Shown piece after piece: positions 16,202-24,866 of a stretch of 45,333 nucleotides of DNA. The notes beneath the pieces were generated by a model. The model was not told the DNA's origin and searched no databases. It saw only the letters and a list, made by a program, of their open reading frames with translations. Source of the DNA: an uncultured Clostridia bacterium (GTDB taxonomy: Bacteria > Bacillota > Clostridia > TANB77 > CAG-508); contig CANQTX010000014.1 in assembly GCA_947626885.1 (NCBI GenBank), positions 1 to 45,333 on the forward strand, in the 5' to 3' direction. Both the position numbers and the translations under genes were made by a program. The stretch's first letter is position 1. Each line of letters starts with the position of its first letter.

Positions 16202-17080
16202 ATGAGTTTAGGAGTAGCATTAGCTGGAGGAGGATTAAAGGGATTAGCCCATATAGGTGTCTTGAAAGCGTTAGAAGAATTAAACATACCGATTGATTTT
16301 TTATCTGCAACCAGTTCTAGCAGTATATTTGCAAGTGCTTATGTAATGGGACTTTCACTAGAAAACATAAAGAAAAAAACAATAGAAAATTATGAAACAC
16401 TTACCAAAATAAGAAAAATTCCCATTTTTAAAGCAGGGATTACGTATCTAACAACCAAAACAGCAAAGATAGAAGGATTAATTTCGGGAGAGAATATCGA
16501 AAATTTAGTTCACATAGTATCTAAAGATACAGGTATTACCAACATGAATCAAATTAAGATGCCCTATGCTATTACTACAGTTGATACCATAACAACAAAA
16601 GAATGTATCTTTTTATCCCAAAAGTTTCCTTTACAAAATGAAAATATAGATTATATTTATGATGCGCCTATTGCAAAAGCAACAAGAGCAAGCATGTCAT
16701 TCCCTGGTATATATACACCTTGTCAATATGAGAATTACAATTTTATTGATGGAGGAACAAAAGATAATTTGCCTGTACAAGTGTTGAAAGATATGGGGGC
16801 AGAAAAAACATTAGCAATCAGTTTTAAAATAGATGATTATGAACCTAAAGAAGATATATTAGCAATTTTATTAAGAGCAGTAGATATTTTTTCTTTAAAA
16901 GATGTTAGAGAAGCACAGAAAAAAGCAGATTTAGCGATAGAAATAGATGCTAGTGGAACAAGTTTGTTAAAAATTGATGATGCAGATAAAGTTATACAAT
17001 TGGGTTATGATACTATTATGAGATACAAAAAGGAAATCGTATGTTTAAAAGATGAAAAGAAAAAAATAAAAACACAATAA
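16202..17080 (+). CDS. patatin-like phospholipase with altered nucleophile elbow
   Basis: This is a patatin-fold protein with the oxyanion motif GGGLKGLAHIGVLKAL at the N-terminus and the catalytic aspartate in FIDGGTKDNLPV (DGG box). The nucleophile elbow, normally GxSxG, reads ATSSS here (LSATSSSSIFASAYVMG): the serine is kept but both flanking glycines are replaced. Activity is therefore uncertain. It has no signal peptide and lies one base after the MscS gene, so a membrane-lipid role linked to envelope stress is possible. An alpha-amylase gene follows at 17161. Confidence 0.85.
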   Translation: MSLGVALAGGGLKGLAHIGVLKALEELNIPIDFLSATSSSSIFASAYVMGLSLENIKKKTIENYETLTKIRKIPIFKAGITYLTTKTAKIEGLISGENIENLVHIVSKDTGITNMNQIKMPYAITTVDTITTKECIFLSQKFPLQNENIDYIYDAPIAKATRASMSFPGIYTPCQYENYNFIDGGTKDNLPVQVLKDMGAEKTLAISFKIDDYEPKEDILAILLRAVDIFSLKDVREAQKKADLAIEIDASGTSLLKIDDADKVIQLGYDTIMRYKKEIVCLKDEKKKIKTQ

Positions 17081-17160
17081 TAAGAAGGATCTATGAAAGA
17101 TCAAATTATATTAAAGTGAAAGTGTCAATAGGAAATTTATGCTATAAGGAGTGTATTATT

Positions 17161-18609
17161 TTGGAAAATAATCAAACAATGATGCAATATTTTGAATGGT
17201 ATTTGCCGAATGATTGTACATTATGGAATAAAGTGGCAGAAGAAGCAAAACACTTAAACCATATAGGTATAACGCACATTTGGCTTCCACCTGCTTATAA
17301 AGCAGCTGGCGGGAAAGAAGACGTAGGATATGGTGTTTATGATTTATATGATTTAGGAGAGTTTGATCAAAAAGGTTCTATTCCAACAAAATATGGTACA
17401 AAAGAGGAATACTTAAATGCGATAAAAGTTCTGCAAGAGAATCACATAAAAGTATTAGCAGATATTGTTTTAAATCATAAAATGGGAGCAGATGAAACAG
17501 AGGAAGTATTAGCCGTTGAAGATGATAATAGTAATAGAAATGTTAGTTTAACAGATGCTAAACCAATAAAAGTATGGACCAAGTATACATTTCCCACTAG
17601 AGGTGATAAATATTCGAATTTTCATTGGAATTGGACACATTTTCATGGTGTAGATTGGGATGAAAATACAGGAAATTCTGCTATATATAAATTTTATGGA
17701 AAACATTGGGATGAAAATGTTGATAAAGAAAATGGAAATTTTGATTATTTAATGGGAGCAGATATTGATTTAAATAATTTTGATGTTATAACAGAATTAC
17801 AAACTTGGGGAAAATGGTATGTAACAGAAACAGGTATTGATGGTTTTCGTTTAGATGCTTTGAAGCACATTAGAACAGAATTTTATGTCAATTGGTTAAA
17901 AAATTTGCGAGAAGAAATGGATAAGGGATTATATACTGTAGGAGAGTATTGGAGTGCAGATATAGATACAATGACGCAATATATAGAAAAAATAGATGGC
18001 TGCATGTCTTTGTTTGATGTACCTTTACATTATAATTTATATCGTGCTTCCATTAGTAATGGAGAATTTAATATGAGTCAAATTTTTGATGGTACATTAG
18101 TGCAATCTAATCCTGATAAAGCGGTTACTTTTGTAGATAACCATGATACAGAAATAGGACAACCATTAGAGTCTTGGATTTTAGATTGGTTTAAACCGCA
18201 CGCATATGCTTTAATACTTCTTAGAAAAGAGGGAATTCCTTGTATATTTTACGGAGACTATTATGGTATTGCATCACAAAATAAAAAGCCGAAAAAAGAG
18301 ATATTAGATATTCTATTAAACGTAAGGGAAAATTATGCTTATGGGGAACAAAATGATTATTTTAATGATAATCATTTGATTGGTTTTACTAGAGTAGGTG
18401 ATGATGAGCATCCTAATTCAGGAGTAGCAGTGATTATGACTAATAAATTAGGTGGTAGTATTGCAATGAATGTTGGAAAACATTTGGCTAATGCAGTATT
18501 ATATGATTGTACAAGAAGCTGTTCAGAAACAGTTCAGATAGATAATGAAGGAAATGGTATATTTTATTGTAAAGATGGTAGTGTATCTGTGTGGATAAAA
18601 CAAGTATAA
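17161..18609 (+). CDS. cytoplasmic alpha-amylase (GH13)
   Basis: This 482-residue enzyme has all four GH13 motifs: DIVLNHK, GFRLDALKH (nucleophile Asp), VGEYW (acid/base Glu) and FVDNHDTE. The N-terminal NQTMMQYFEWYLPND is typical of the GH13_5 group. No signal peptide is present, so it probably degrades internal glycogen or maltodextrins. The TTG at 17161 is preferred: AAGGAG lies 9 bases before it and family members begin at this point. The frame is open further up to a GTG at 17116. A strong terminator follows. Confidence 0.93.
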   Translation: MENNQTMMQYFEWYLPNDCTLWNKVAEEAKHLNHIGITHIWLPPAYKAAGGKEDVGYGVYDLYDLGEFDQKGSIPTKYGTKEEYLNAIKVLQENHIKVLADIVLNHKMGADETEEVLAVEDDNSNRNVSLTDAKPIKVWTKYTFPTRGDKYSNFHWNWTHFHGVDWDENTGNSAIYKFYGKHWDENVDKENGNFDYLMGADIDLNNFDVITELQTWGKWYVTETGIDGFRLDALKHIRTEFYVNWLKNLREEMDKGLYTVGEYWSADIDTMTQYIEKIDGCMSLFDVPLHYNLYRASISNGEFNMSQIFDGTLVQSNPDKAVTFVDNHDTEIGQPLESWILDWFKPHAYALILLRKEGIPCIFYGDYYGIASQNKKPKKEILDILLNVRENYAYGEQNDYFNDNHLIGFTRVGDDEHPNSGVAVIMTNKLGGSIAMNVGKHLANAVLYDCTRSCSETVQIDNEGNGIFYCKDGSVSVWIKQV

Positions 18610-18616
18610 AAAATTA

Positions 18617-18654
18617 AAAAAGGAACTTATAGTATAAGACTTAAGTTCCTTTTT
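18617..18654. terminator. bidirectional terminator
   Basis: A 13-bp perfect stem (18617-18629 with 18642-18654) with an A-run on the left and T-run on the right separates the amylase (+) from the 3' half of the split M14 gene (-). It can serve both. Confidence 0.85.
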
Positions 18655-18658
18655 ATAG

Positions 18659-19124
18659 TTAAGATTGTAACATACCGAGTACAAGAATGCCTAAATTTTC
18701 TCTATAAATTCCAGCAAATTGAGAAATAGGAAGAGGATTATTTCCTAAACCTACTTCTATAGTGAATCCGGGTCTTCCATAGTACAAAATGAACCAATCT
18801 TTGTAACCTGCAAAACTAGAATTATAAGGTGTTTCTTCGACTGTATATCCAGAAACTTTGGCAAAAGTATTAGCAATTTCCTTGGAATTTGAAGGAGTAT
18901 AATCCTGATATTCATAATAGATGACTCTACCCTGTGTATGATAAGCAATGACAAGACTAAAATTATGTTGAAGTGTAAAATTGTATAAAGCAACAGATTC
19001 TGGAGCAGTTAATGGACCATATCCAACAAAATCGCGAGGTGCTGGTTGAGTAAAGCCTTGTTTATACTTTATTTCTTTTGCTTGCTCCCAACCGGCTGGA
19101 AATTGTAAGTTTAAATCCACACCT
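18659..19124 (-). CDS. split M14 peptidoglycan peptidase, 3' half
   Basis: The minus-strand frame VDLNLQFPAGWEQAKEIKY ... continues a zinc carboxypeptidase. It carries the third zinc ligand (VIAYHTQG) and the catalytic Glu (FTIEVGLG), but has no start codon with a ribosome binding site and no N-terminus. The missing part is at 26566-27383. Joining the halves at the shared core AGGTG gives KANIEGVDLNLQ, the expected M14 sequence, in frame. On its own this fragment cannot be an active enzyme. The annotated substrate class, gamma-D-glutamyl-diaminopimelate links, is inferred from domain layout. Confidence 0.88.
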
Positions 19125-19143
19125 ATGAAGTTTATTAACTTCC
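19111..19143. other. left attachment site of the 7.4-kb element
   Basis: Plus strand: gene-derived TTTAAATCCA, core CACCT (19120-19124), then element-derived ATGAAGTTTATTAACTTCC (19125-19143). The last part is an inverted copy (14 of 18 positions) of the element's other end at 26548-26565. The core is repeated at 26566-26570. Confidence 0.8.
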
Positions 19144-19289
19144 ATATAGAAAAAATTTATATATTAAAATAAAAATATTTACAGGAACAAGGTACTTTTT
19201 TATAAATATTTTAGAAAATTAACTCATTTGCTTATTTTGTTAATTTTGAATTTTTTTGGAGTGGAATTATTCTAGTTTTAATTAACATA

Positions 19290-19862
19290 TCAATTACCTC
19301 TAAGATTCATTGCTTTATCTATTATTTCTTTTTGATTTTCAAAATTAGCCTTTGTTACAGGGATTCGCCCAACCATTTCTGTTTCTAAAAAATGATTTAA
19401 TATATCAAAAGATTTTAAGGTTTCTTCTGTTCCATTTCCACTACCACCTGCACAAGCAATACAAACAATTTTCTTATGTTTAATTTTAGAATTATCATTA
19501 AAAGCATCACACCTTTTTAGTCTATCAAAAAATGTTTTTGCACTTTCACTCATTTCCCAAAAATAAACTGGAGTGATAAATATATACGCATCAAAATTAC
19601 TCATATATTCATAGATTTCATTAAAATTATCTTTTAAAATGCATTTATGTTCTTCTAAGCAAGTACCCCAACCTCTTTTACCACAAGCCATACATTTTTG
19701 AATATTTTTCTTATTCATACATATATGTTCTACTTCATTTCTATTTTCCTTTAATTTTTTTTCACATTCTTGGACACAAGAAAAGGTTAAACCTATTTTA
19801 TTTGGAATGTAACTATCTTCATTTACTTGATTACTACTAAAACTTAAAATTAAAACTCTCAT
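19290..19862 (-). CDS. flavodoxin-family NAD(P)H-dependent reductase-like protein
   Basis: A 190-residue flavodoxin-like fold protein. The N-terminal strand is MRVLILSFSSN, followed by a cysteine cluster CMACGKRGWGTC typical of the NADPH-dependent FMN reductase group, then ITPVYFWEMSESAKTFFDRL (FMN-binding loop) and ACAGGSGNG. It likely binds FMN and reduces small molecules. I chose the ATG at 19862 because AGGAG lies 10 bases upstream; an extension to 19883 has no such site. Its ATG overlaps the TGA of the cutA remnant (ATGA), a translational-coupling relic. Confidence 0.8.
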   Translation of the reverse strand: MRVLILSFSSNQVNEDSYIPNKIGLTFSCVQECEKKLKENRNEVEHICMNKKNIQKCMACGKRGWGTCLEEHKCILKDNFNEIYEYMSNFDAYIFITPVYFWEMSESAKTFFDRLKRCDAFNDNSKIKHKKIVCIACAGGSGNGTEETLKSFDILNHFLETEMVGRIPVTKANFENQKEIIDKAMNLRGN

Positions 19863-20055
19863 TTTGTTTCTTCTCCTATCCAATTTAAATACTCTTTATA
19901 ACCATCTATAATATCATAAACAACTAATTGTGGAGTTTCATAACTATGATTTTCTAATATATTTTTTCTATTTGATTATATAATTCTTTTTTAGATTTCA
20001 TTTGAAGTAAATATTCTTCTGCATGTTCTATTTTACCTTTCCAATGATAAGAAAT
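19859..20055 (-). pseudogene. cutA (divalent-cation tolerance protein) remnant
   Basis: The minus strand encodes YHWKGKIEHAEEYLLQMKSK, then after a frame change near 19957 ILENHSYETPQLVVYDIID and GYKEYLNWIGEETK. These match the second half of CutA (W-GKI, LL-K, HPYE-P and YL-W features). The first 40 or so residues are missing and the frame is broken in the A-rich run. The break does not involve CGG. It ends in ATGA shared with the flavodoxin-like gene. Confidence 0.7.
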
Positions 20056-20082
20056 TTATTTGACAACAGCTAACTAGCTTTT

Positions 20083-20562
20083 TTATTTTATTAGTCCCCC
20101 AGAACAATGAAGTTCATATATCAATTTATTATTTTTATATATTTGTTCAATTCCATCAAAACTTTCCATTGTACCAGTTGTGCTAAATGTATAAATATAT
20201 CCATTATTTTTAAACTTACTTGGACCCCTTACAGGAATATTGTTTTCTTCAACTTTCATAAGAGCAGGTCTTAATGCACTATCCATAGCTTCTTCACCAA
20301 GTGTGTCATCAAAAGTTATTCCATAATAGTTCATTCCCCATATAGGTTTGTCACTATCGCAATATACAACTTCTTCTCCCATAAATTTAGTTCCGCCGAA
20401 ATAGGTATCGTGGTATGTATATTTGCTACCATCGATTATTTCTTCATAGTTATAGTCTGATGATCCTGTTCTACTTGATTTTGATTTTTTTATTGTACTA
20501 TTTGCATAGGTTGATTTTTTAGCCCTTATTAAAAAATTAACAAATGTACTATTATTTATCAT
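20083..20562 (-). CDS. DUF5680-like protein
   Basis: A 159-residue protein with FLIRAKKSTYAN at the N-terminus, SSRTGSSDYNY, and a central TYHDTYFGGTKFMGEEVVY followed by KPIWGMNYYG. This pattern is that of DUF5680 proteins, small soluble proteins found alone or fused to HTH domains; their function is unknown. AGGAGG lies 12 bases before the ATG. It probably shares a leftward transcript with the short ORF upstream and perhaps the flavodoxin-like gene. Confidence 0.7.
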   Translation of the reverse strand: MINNSTFVNFLIRAKKSTYANSTIKKSKSSRTGSSDYNYEEIIDGSKYTYHDTYFGGTKFMGEEVVYCDSDKPIWGMNYYGITFDDTLGEEAMDSALRPALMKVEENNIPVRGPSKFKNNGYIYTFSTTGTMESFDGIEQIYKNNKLIYELHCSGGLIK

Positions 20563-20595
20563 AATTACAATTCAACCTCCTTTATTTAGAATTTT

Positions 20596-20700
20596 TTAAG
20601 ATAGCTTTATAATGCTAGAATATACAATAATTTTTTTGTTTCCAAGCTTAAATTGATTAGAAGATTCTTCTATATCAATAAATTTTTCATCTTCGCTCAT
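20596..20700 (-). CDS. short ORF, 34 aa
   Basis: Begins MSEDEKFIDIEESSNQFKLG and ends IIVYSSIIKLS. AGGG lies about 10 bases before the ATG and a good promoter lies just upstream, ahead of the DUF5680 gene. It may be a truncated gene start or a leader peptide; I do not recognise it. The remainder of the 20563-20927 gap contains only the promoter described next. Confidence 0.35.
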   Translation of the reverse strand: MSEDEKFIDIEESSNQFKLGNKKIIVYSSIIKLS

Positions 20701-20740
20701 TTTTAATTTCCCTGGTCTCGTGTTGTTTAATTTTAAGTGT

Positions 20741-20769
20741 ATTATACCATAAAAATTTAGTTTTGTCTT
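20741..20769 (-). promoter_or_regulatory. leftward promoter for the short ORF and DUF5680 gene
   Basis: Minus strand: AAGACA (20764-20769), 17 bases, then TATAAT (20741-20746) preceded by TGG, an extended -10. It would transcribe the short ORF, the DUF5680 gene and possibly the genes beyond. Confidence 0.6.
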
Positions 20770-20927
20770 TATTATTATATATTAATAAAATGAAAACTTG
20801 CTAGATATAAAAGCTACATCGCTAAAAAGCATAAATACAACACAGTTTTTTTGAATATTATAAACACATATTGAGAGATTACTGTTTTAATGGTAAAATA
20901 ATAAAAAATAAAATGGGGTAAAAGGTT

Positions 20928-21698
20928 ATGGGAAGAAAAAAGAAAGATTCAAAATTAAATATTTGTCAATGCATTTTTACAGTAGTCATATTAATTTGTA
21001 TTTCAATTTATGGATATGTAAATCAAAGCATAGATAAAAGTAACTTATCAAATGTAGAAATTAGAAACACAGTAAATGATAATACAAATAGAGTATTTGA
21101 TTTATCCACAATTCCTGAATACTTGTCAAGACCTTATATTGAAATTAACAATAATATACCATATTTTACAGAAGAAGATTATACTATTAAACCTTTTGAA
21201 AAATATAGTGATTTAGATGTCTTAGGAAGAAGTGGAGTAGCGATAGCTAATATTTGCAAAGAAATAATGCCTTCAAAAGACGAAAAAAGGGGAGAAATTG
21301 GAGGGATTAAGCCAACTGGATGGGTACAAAAAAGATATGATAGTTTAATAAAAGATAAATATTTATATAATCGTTGTCATTTAATTGGTTGGCAATTGGC
21401 AGGAGAAAATGCAAATGAAAATAATTTAATAACTGGGACAAGGTATTTAAATACGGAAGGGATGCTACCTTTTGAAAATGAAGTAGCAGAGTACCTAGAC
21501 AAGAATGAAAATAATCATGTTTTATATAGAGTAACACCTATTTTTGAGAATAATAATCTTTTAGCAAGTGGAATTCAAATGGAAGCTTTGTCAGTTGAAG
21601 ATAAAGGCAAAGGAGTTCATTTTAATGTTTATTGCTATAATGTTCAACCAGGAATAATTATTGATTATGCTACTGGAGAAAGTTATGCAGAAGAATAA
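20928..21698 (+). CDS. membrane-anchored or secreted DNA/RNA non-specific endonuclease
   Basis: A 256-residue protein with an N-terminal hydrophobic segment (CIFTVVILICISIYGYV) and a beta-beta-alpha metal nuclease domain. The catalytic region reads YNRCHLIGWQLAGENANENN followed by LITGTRYLN, corresponding to the DRGHLIGW/Asn motif of streptococcal DNases and EndA; Cys stands where Gly is usual. It likely degrades extracellular nucleic acid. It is cargo of the 7.4-kb element. A hairpin at 21715-21740 follows. Confidence 0.85.
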   Translation: MGRKKKDSKLNICQCIFTVVILICISIYGYVNQSIDKSNLSNVEIRNTVNDNTNRVFDLSTIPEYLSRPYIEINNNIPYFTEEDYTIKPFEKYSDLDVLGRSGVAIANICKEIMPSKDEKRGEIGGIKPTGWVQKRYDSLIKDKYLYNRCHLIGWQLAGENANENNLITGTRYLNTEGMLPFENEVAEYLDKNENNHVLYRVTPIFENNNLLASGIQMEALSVEDKGKGVHFNVYCYNVQPGIIIDYATGESYAEE

Positions 21699-21714
21699 AC
21701 TAATAAAATCTGAT

Positions 21715-21740
21715 AATTTACAATAAAACTATTGTAAATT
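21715..21740 (+). terminator. hairpin after the nuclease gene
   Basis: AATTTACAATA (21715-21725) pairs perfectly with 21730-21740 around a 4-base loop. The T-run is poor, so termination is likely but not certain. Confidence 0.55.
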
Positions 21741-21844
21741 TATAGAAAATAATATATAATTGCACTTAAATTTCGTTCTTAATACTATTAAATCGGATAG
21801 TATATTTCCATTATAAAAATAGAAAGTGAAGGAGTGATTACATA

Positions 21845-22576
21845 TTGAATTTAGACTTAGTAAATAATTTATGGAATAATTTAAAGGAAAATCAATTAGT
21901 GCAAAATTTTATAAAAGAGTTATCCAATTATTTAGAAAAAAATTTGACACATAATACAGAAATTTCTAGAGTAGATGATACTTGGAATAATTTACTTGCA
22001 GATAATTTAGAAATAGGTGATCAGAAAATAATTGCTAAATATAAAGACAAAATACTAATGGAAAGAATAAATATTTTACAAAATTATGCTTTAAAAACTA
22101 AACATAAAGGGGAAATGTATTATATATATAGTATAAATACTAACGAAAAAAACACATGCAATTTATGTATTTGCAAGCCAAGTAAAAGCCATGAAGTAAT
22201 TACAAAAAAAATAGAAGACTTGCCTAAAGGTACAAGTTTAGGAAGTGTTTTAAGAAAACAAGGAGAAGACTTTATTTTAGAAAAAGAAGATACTGAGATT
22301 GTTAAAAGTCAAATAAACAACATGATTAAAGAAAAAATAAGAGAGCAAGATCAATATTTAGATAGTAAAAGAATCGATGGGCATATATATGTGGTAGATG
22401 AAAAATATTCTGGAAGAATTTGGTTATATGATTTGAACAATAAAGCAGGTGAAGGCATAGAAGGAATTGAAGAAATAAAATTCCCCCCCAATTTGTATGA
22501 AATAGCTAAAAAAGGAGACAAGTTTATCTACCGAAATGGAAAATATCAAAAAGAGGACGAATCTCTTGATTTATAA
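21845..22576 (+). CDS. hypothetical element protein, 243 aa
   Basis: I do not recognise this protein. It is soluble, highly charged and rich in Asn and Lys, with a CNLCICKPS cluster near residue 103 that might bind metal. The C-terminal third (RIDGHIYVVDEKYSGRIWLY) looks like beta structure. The start is TTG with AAGGAG about 11 bases upstream. It precedes the large membrane protein by 56 bp, and the two may act together. Confidence 0.55.
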   Translation: MNLDLVNNLWNNLKENQLVQNFIKELSNYLEKNLTHNTEISRVDDTWNNLLADNLEIGDQKIIAKYKDKILMERINILQNYALKTKHKGEMYYIYSINTNEKNTCNLCICKPSKSHEVITKKIEDLPKGTSLGSVLRKQGEDFILEKEDTEIVKSQINNMIKEKIREQDQYLDSKRIDGHIYVVDEKYSGRIWLYDLNNKAGEGIEGIEEIKFPPNLYEIAKKGDKFIYRNGKYQKEDESLDL

Positions 22577-22632
22577 TAAAAAATGTAGTATAATATTTTT
22601 TAGTTATGTAAACTGATACAGGAGGGATTAGA

Positions 22633-24453
22633 TTGAAAGGTATTAAAGTAGAGGTTGATTATTCCAATGGTTGTTATAATGTAACAGGTATTTATGAAGA
22701 AGAGATGATACCGATGAGGAAGCCAATAAGAGGATTTGATAGAGATTGTATATATAAAGCTGGGTATAGTAGAGGCATTATACAACATAGAAAAAATCAA
22801 ATAAAACAAATCTTAGAAAAGATACAAAATGAGAATACTAATGTTAAATATTCTGAAAAATTAATCAAAAATGTTGACACCTTAATGTATAAAGCCTTGG
22901 AAGATTGGGATAACATAAATGGAACAACGTATGCGTTAGATTATTTAAAAGCAATAACACAAGTATTTGAAAAAAGAACAATAAAAGATATGCATAAAGG
23001 AACATATAAAACAGCATCTCAAAGTCTAAGGAAAAAAAGTTTAGAAGATGCTGGTATTGATATTTCTTATCGTATTATATTGGCAAAAGCAAATGAATCT
23101 TTAAATATCTTTGATAAAATGAAAGGTATTTTGATTGCTAGAAAGCAGAAGAAATCTATAGGTGCAAAAGTAATTGGTCCTTTTACGCCCAATAGGAATA
23201 AATCACGTATCATAAATGACGAAACATATGAAAGAAATAATACCGAAAAAGAGAAAGGAAATGAAATACAAGAAGCAGATGAAGTAAAGAAAATAGAAGA
23301 AACAGATACTAATAAGGAAAAAAATAATGTATCAAATGATAAAAAGAAAATTAATACAAAAGAAAAAGCCAATAGCCAAAAGAAAAAGAAAAGAAATAGG
23401 AATAAAAACAAAGAAAATAAAAGAAAAATAGGTTATGTAAGTCCTAAAAAAGAAAAATTTAAGAATAAGAGAAAAAAAATAACAACATATGAAAGATATT
23501 TAAAAGCAAAGAAAGCTGAAGAGGAAAAAAGAGCAAGAGCGAGAGAAGGAATGGCTAAAAAGAGATTAGAAAGAGAAAAACTGGAAGCGGAAAAAATTAA
23601 TGAAAATGTGAAACACTGGACGAGAAAAATTACACCTGAAGAATCTATAAAACAGAAAAATTATCAACCAAATCATAAGATTAAGAAAAGGGTAATTCGA
23701 GGTGCATCTATATTGTTAGCCTCAGGTTTTGTTTTTTTGGGTATACAATCTATCAATCATAATCAATCATCTGCAGAAAAGGATATTAATAAAACAACAA
23801 TGAGTTATCAAATAAAGCCTAATACTATGAAATCTACAAAAGAGAGTACGTCAATGACATATTACGACATAAAAGAAACAGAAACAAAGAACGAACCTAC
23901 ATCATCAGAGAACATATTCAAAGCGGAAAGTGAAACGAGAAATACACAGAAGAGTGTCGTAAGAGAAATTAACAAAGAAAAAGAAAACGAAGAACAAAGT
24001 ATAGCAAATGGTACAATAAGAGAAAAAACAGATGCAGAAAAACTGGAAATGTTTACCAACATGGCTCTTGAAAAATATAGAAATACATTAATCATTGGAA
24101 AAAAACCAGAAATTAGTGATATATTAGATAATATAACTTATTCTGAAAATCCAGATGGAAGTGGTAAAATAGGTTCTTTTAGTAAATATTCAGATTATAT
24201 AATAGGTCATATTAATATTGTAACGAATAGTGGATTTGAAACCATAAAAGCAGAGGGAAGAAGTTTACAAGATATTTTAGCAGAATATCCAGACTATATT
24301 ACATATAATATTCACTTTTTAAATAGAAATACAGGTGGTGGATTAGGGTTTGTAACACAATCTCAATTAGAAATGTTACTAATTCAAAATAAAGTAAAAC
24401 CAATTGTAGATTCTAGATTCCCAAATCAAGAATTGGGTGAATATAGTCTATAA
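22633..24453 (+). CDS. large single-pass membrane protein of unknown function
   Basis: This 606-residue protein has four visible parts: a soluble N-terminal region (1-190); a very basic, low-complexity region (about 190-350, e.g. KKKKRNRNKNKENKRKI); one membrane segment near 360 (ASILLASGFVFLGIQ); and an acidic linker leading to an outside domain (about 470-606) with NTGGGLGFVTQSQLEMLL. The start is TTG with GGAGGG 6 bases upstream. The charge pattern predicts the N-terminus inside. The basic segment could bind nucleic acid or anionic lipid. I find no recognised family. A terminator follows. Confidence 0.6.
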   Translation: MKGIKVEVDYSNGCYNVTGIYEEEMIPMRKPIRGFDRDCIYKAGYSRGIIQHRKNQIKQILEKIQNENTNVKYSEKLIKNVDTLMYKALEDWDNINGTTYALDYLKAITQVFEKRTIKDMHKGTYKTASQSLRKKSLEDAGIDISYRIILAKANESLNIFDKMKGILIARKQKKSIGAKVIGPFTPNRNKSRIINDETYERNNTEKEKGNEIQEADEVKKIEETDTNKEKNNVSNDKKKINTKEKANSQKKKKRNRNKNKENKRKIGYVSPKKEKFKNKRKKITTYERYLKAKKAEEEKRARAREGMAKKRLEREKLEAEKINENVKHWTRKITPEESIKQKNYQPNHKIKKRVIRGASILLASGFVFLGIQSINHNQSSAEKDINKTTMSYQIKPNTMKSTKESTSMTYYDIKETETKNEPTSSENIFKAESETRNTQKSVVREINKEKENEEQSIANGTIREKTDAEKLEMFTNMALEKYRNTLIIGKKPEISDILDNITYSENPDGSGKIGSFSKYSDYIIGHINIVTNSGFETIKAEGRSLQDILAEYPDYITYNIHFLNRNTGGGLGFVTQSQLEMLLIQNKVKPIVDSRFPNQELGEYSL

Positions 24454-24490
24454 AGGCAATGAAAAAGTATCATAATATGATAAATACAAT

Positions 24491-24525
24491 AAGAATGTTT
24501 TTTGTGTAGAGCAGAAAACATTCTT
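24491..24525 (+). terminator. intrinsic terminator
   Basis: AAGAATGTTTT (24491-24501) pairs with AAAACATTCTT (24515-24525) around a 13-base loop, followed by TATTTATT. It ends the unknown-protein operon. Confidence 0.8.
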
Positions 24526-24675
24526 TATTTATTCAAACTTTAGTTTTATAAATGATATTAAAAGCAGAAATAGCAAAATAAGAGAAATAATTTAGAATTT
24601 TTATTTATAAAATTTCAAAGCTTATGAATATCTTATTTTAATAATAATATATATGGCTTAAGAGGTGTATGTTTT

Positions 24676-24816
24676 TTGAATAAAAATAATGTAAAAATAT
24701 ATTGCAAATTTAATAAAACAAAACCACCTATTGATAAGGTTATTTGTAAAATGTTTTGTGATTTTATTCAAAAGAAAGACAATAAAAATACTAAAAAAAG
24801 AATCGACAAAATATAA
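24676..24816 (+). CDS. small basic protein, 46 aa
   Basis: It starts with TTG, with GAGGTG 8 bases upstream, and reads NKNNVKIYCKFNKTKPPIDK, then VICKMFCDFIQKK and a Lys-rich tail. The good ribosome binding site and its position 50 bp before the recombinase suggest a real gene of the element. It has three cysteines and no recognised domain. It might be a recombination directionality factor, but only by position. Confidence 0.5.
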   Translation: MNKNNVKIYCKFNKTKPPIDKVICKMFCDFIQKKDNKNTKKRIDKI

Positions 24817-24866
24817 TTATAACACCACAATAATAGGTTATCAATATTTTTATGCAAAGGAGTGAA

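Noticed and set aside
19859..20055. cutA frame break as programmed frameshifting
   Set aside because: It falls in an A/T run with no CGG and the gene also lacks its N-terminus, so it is a remnant.
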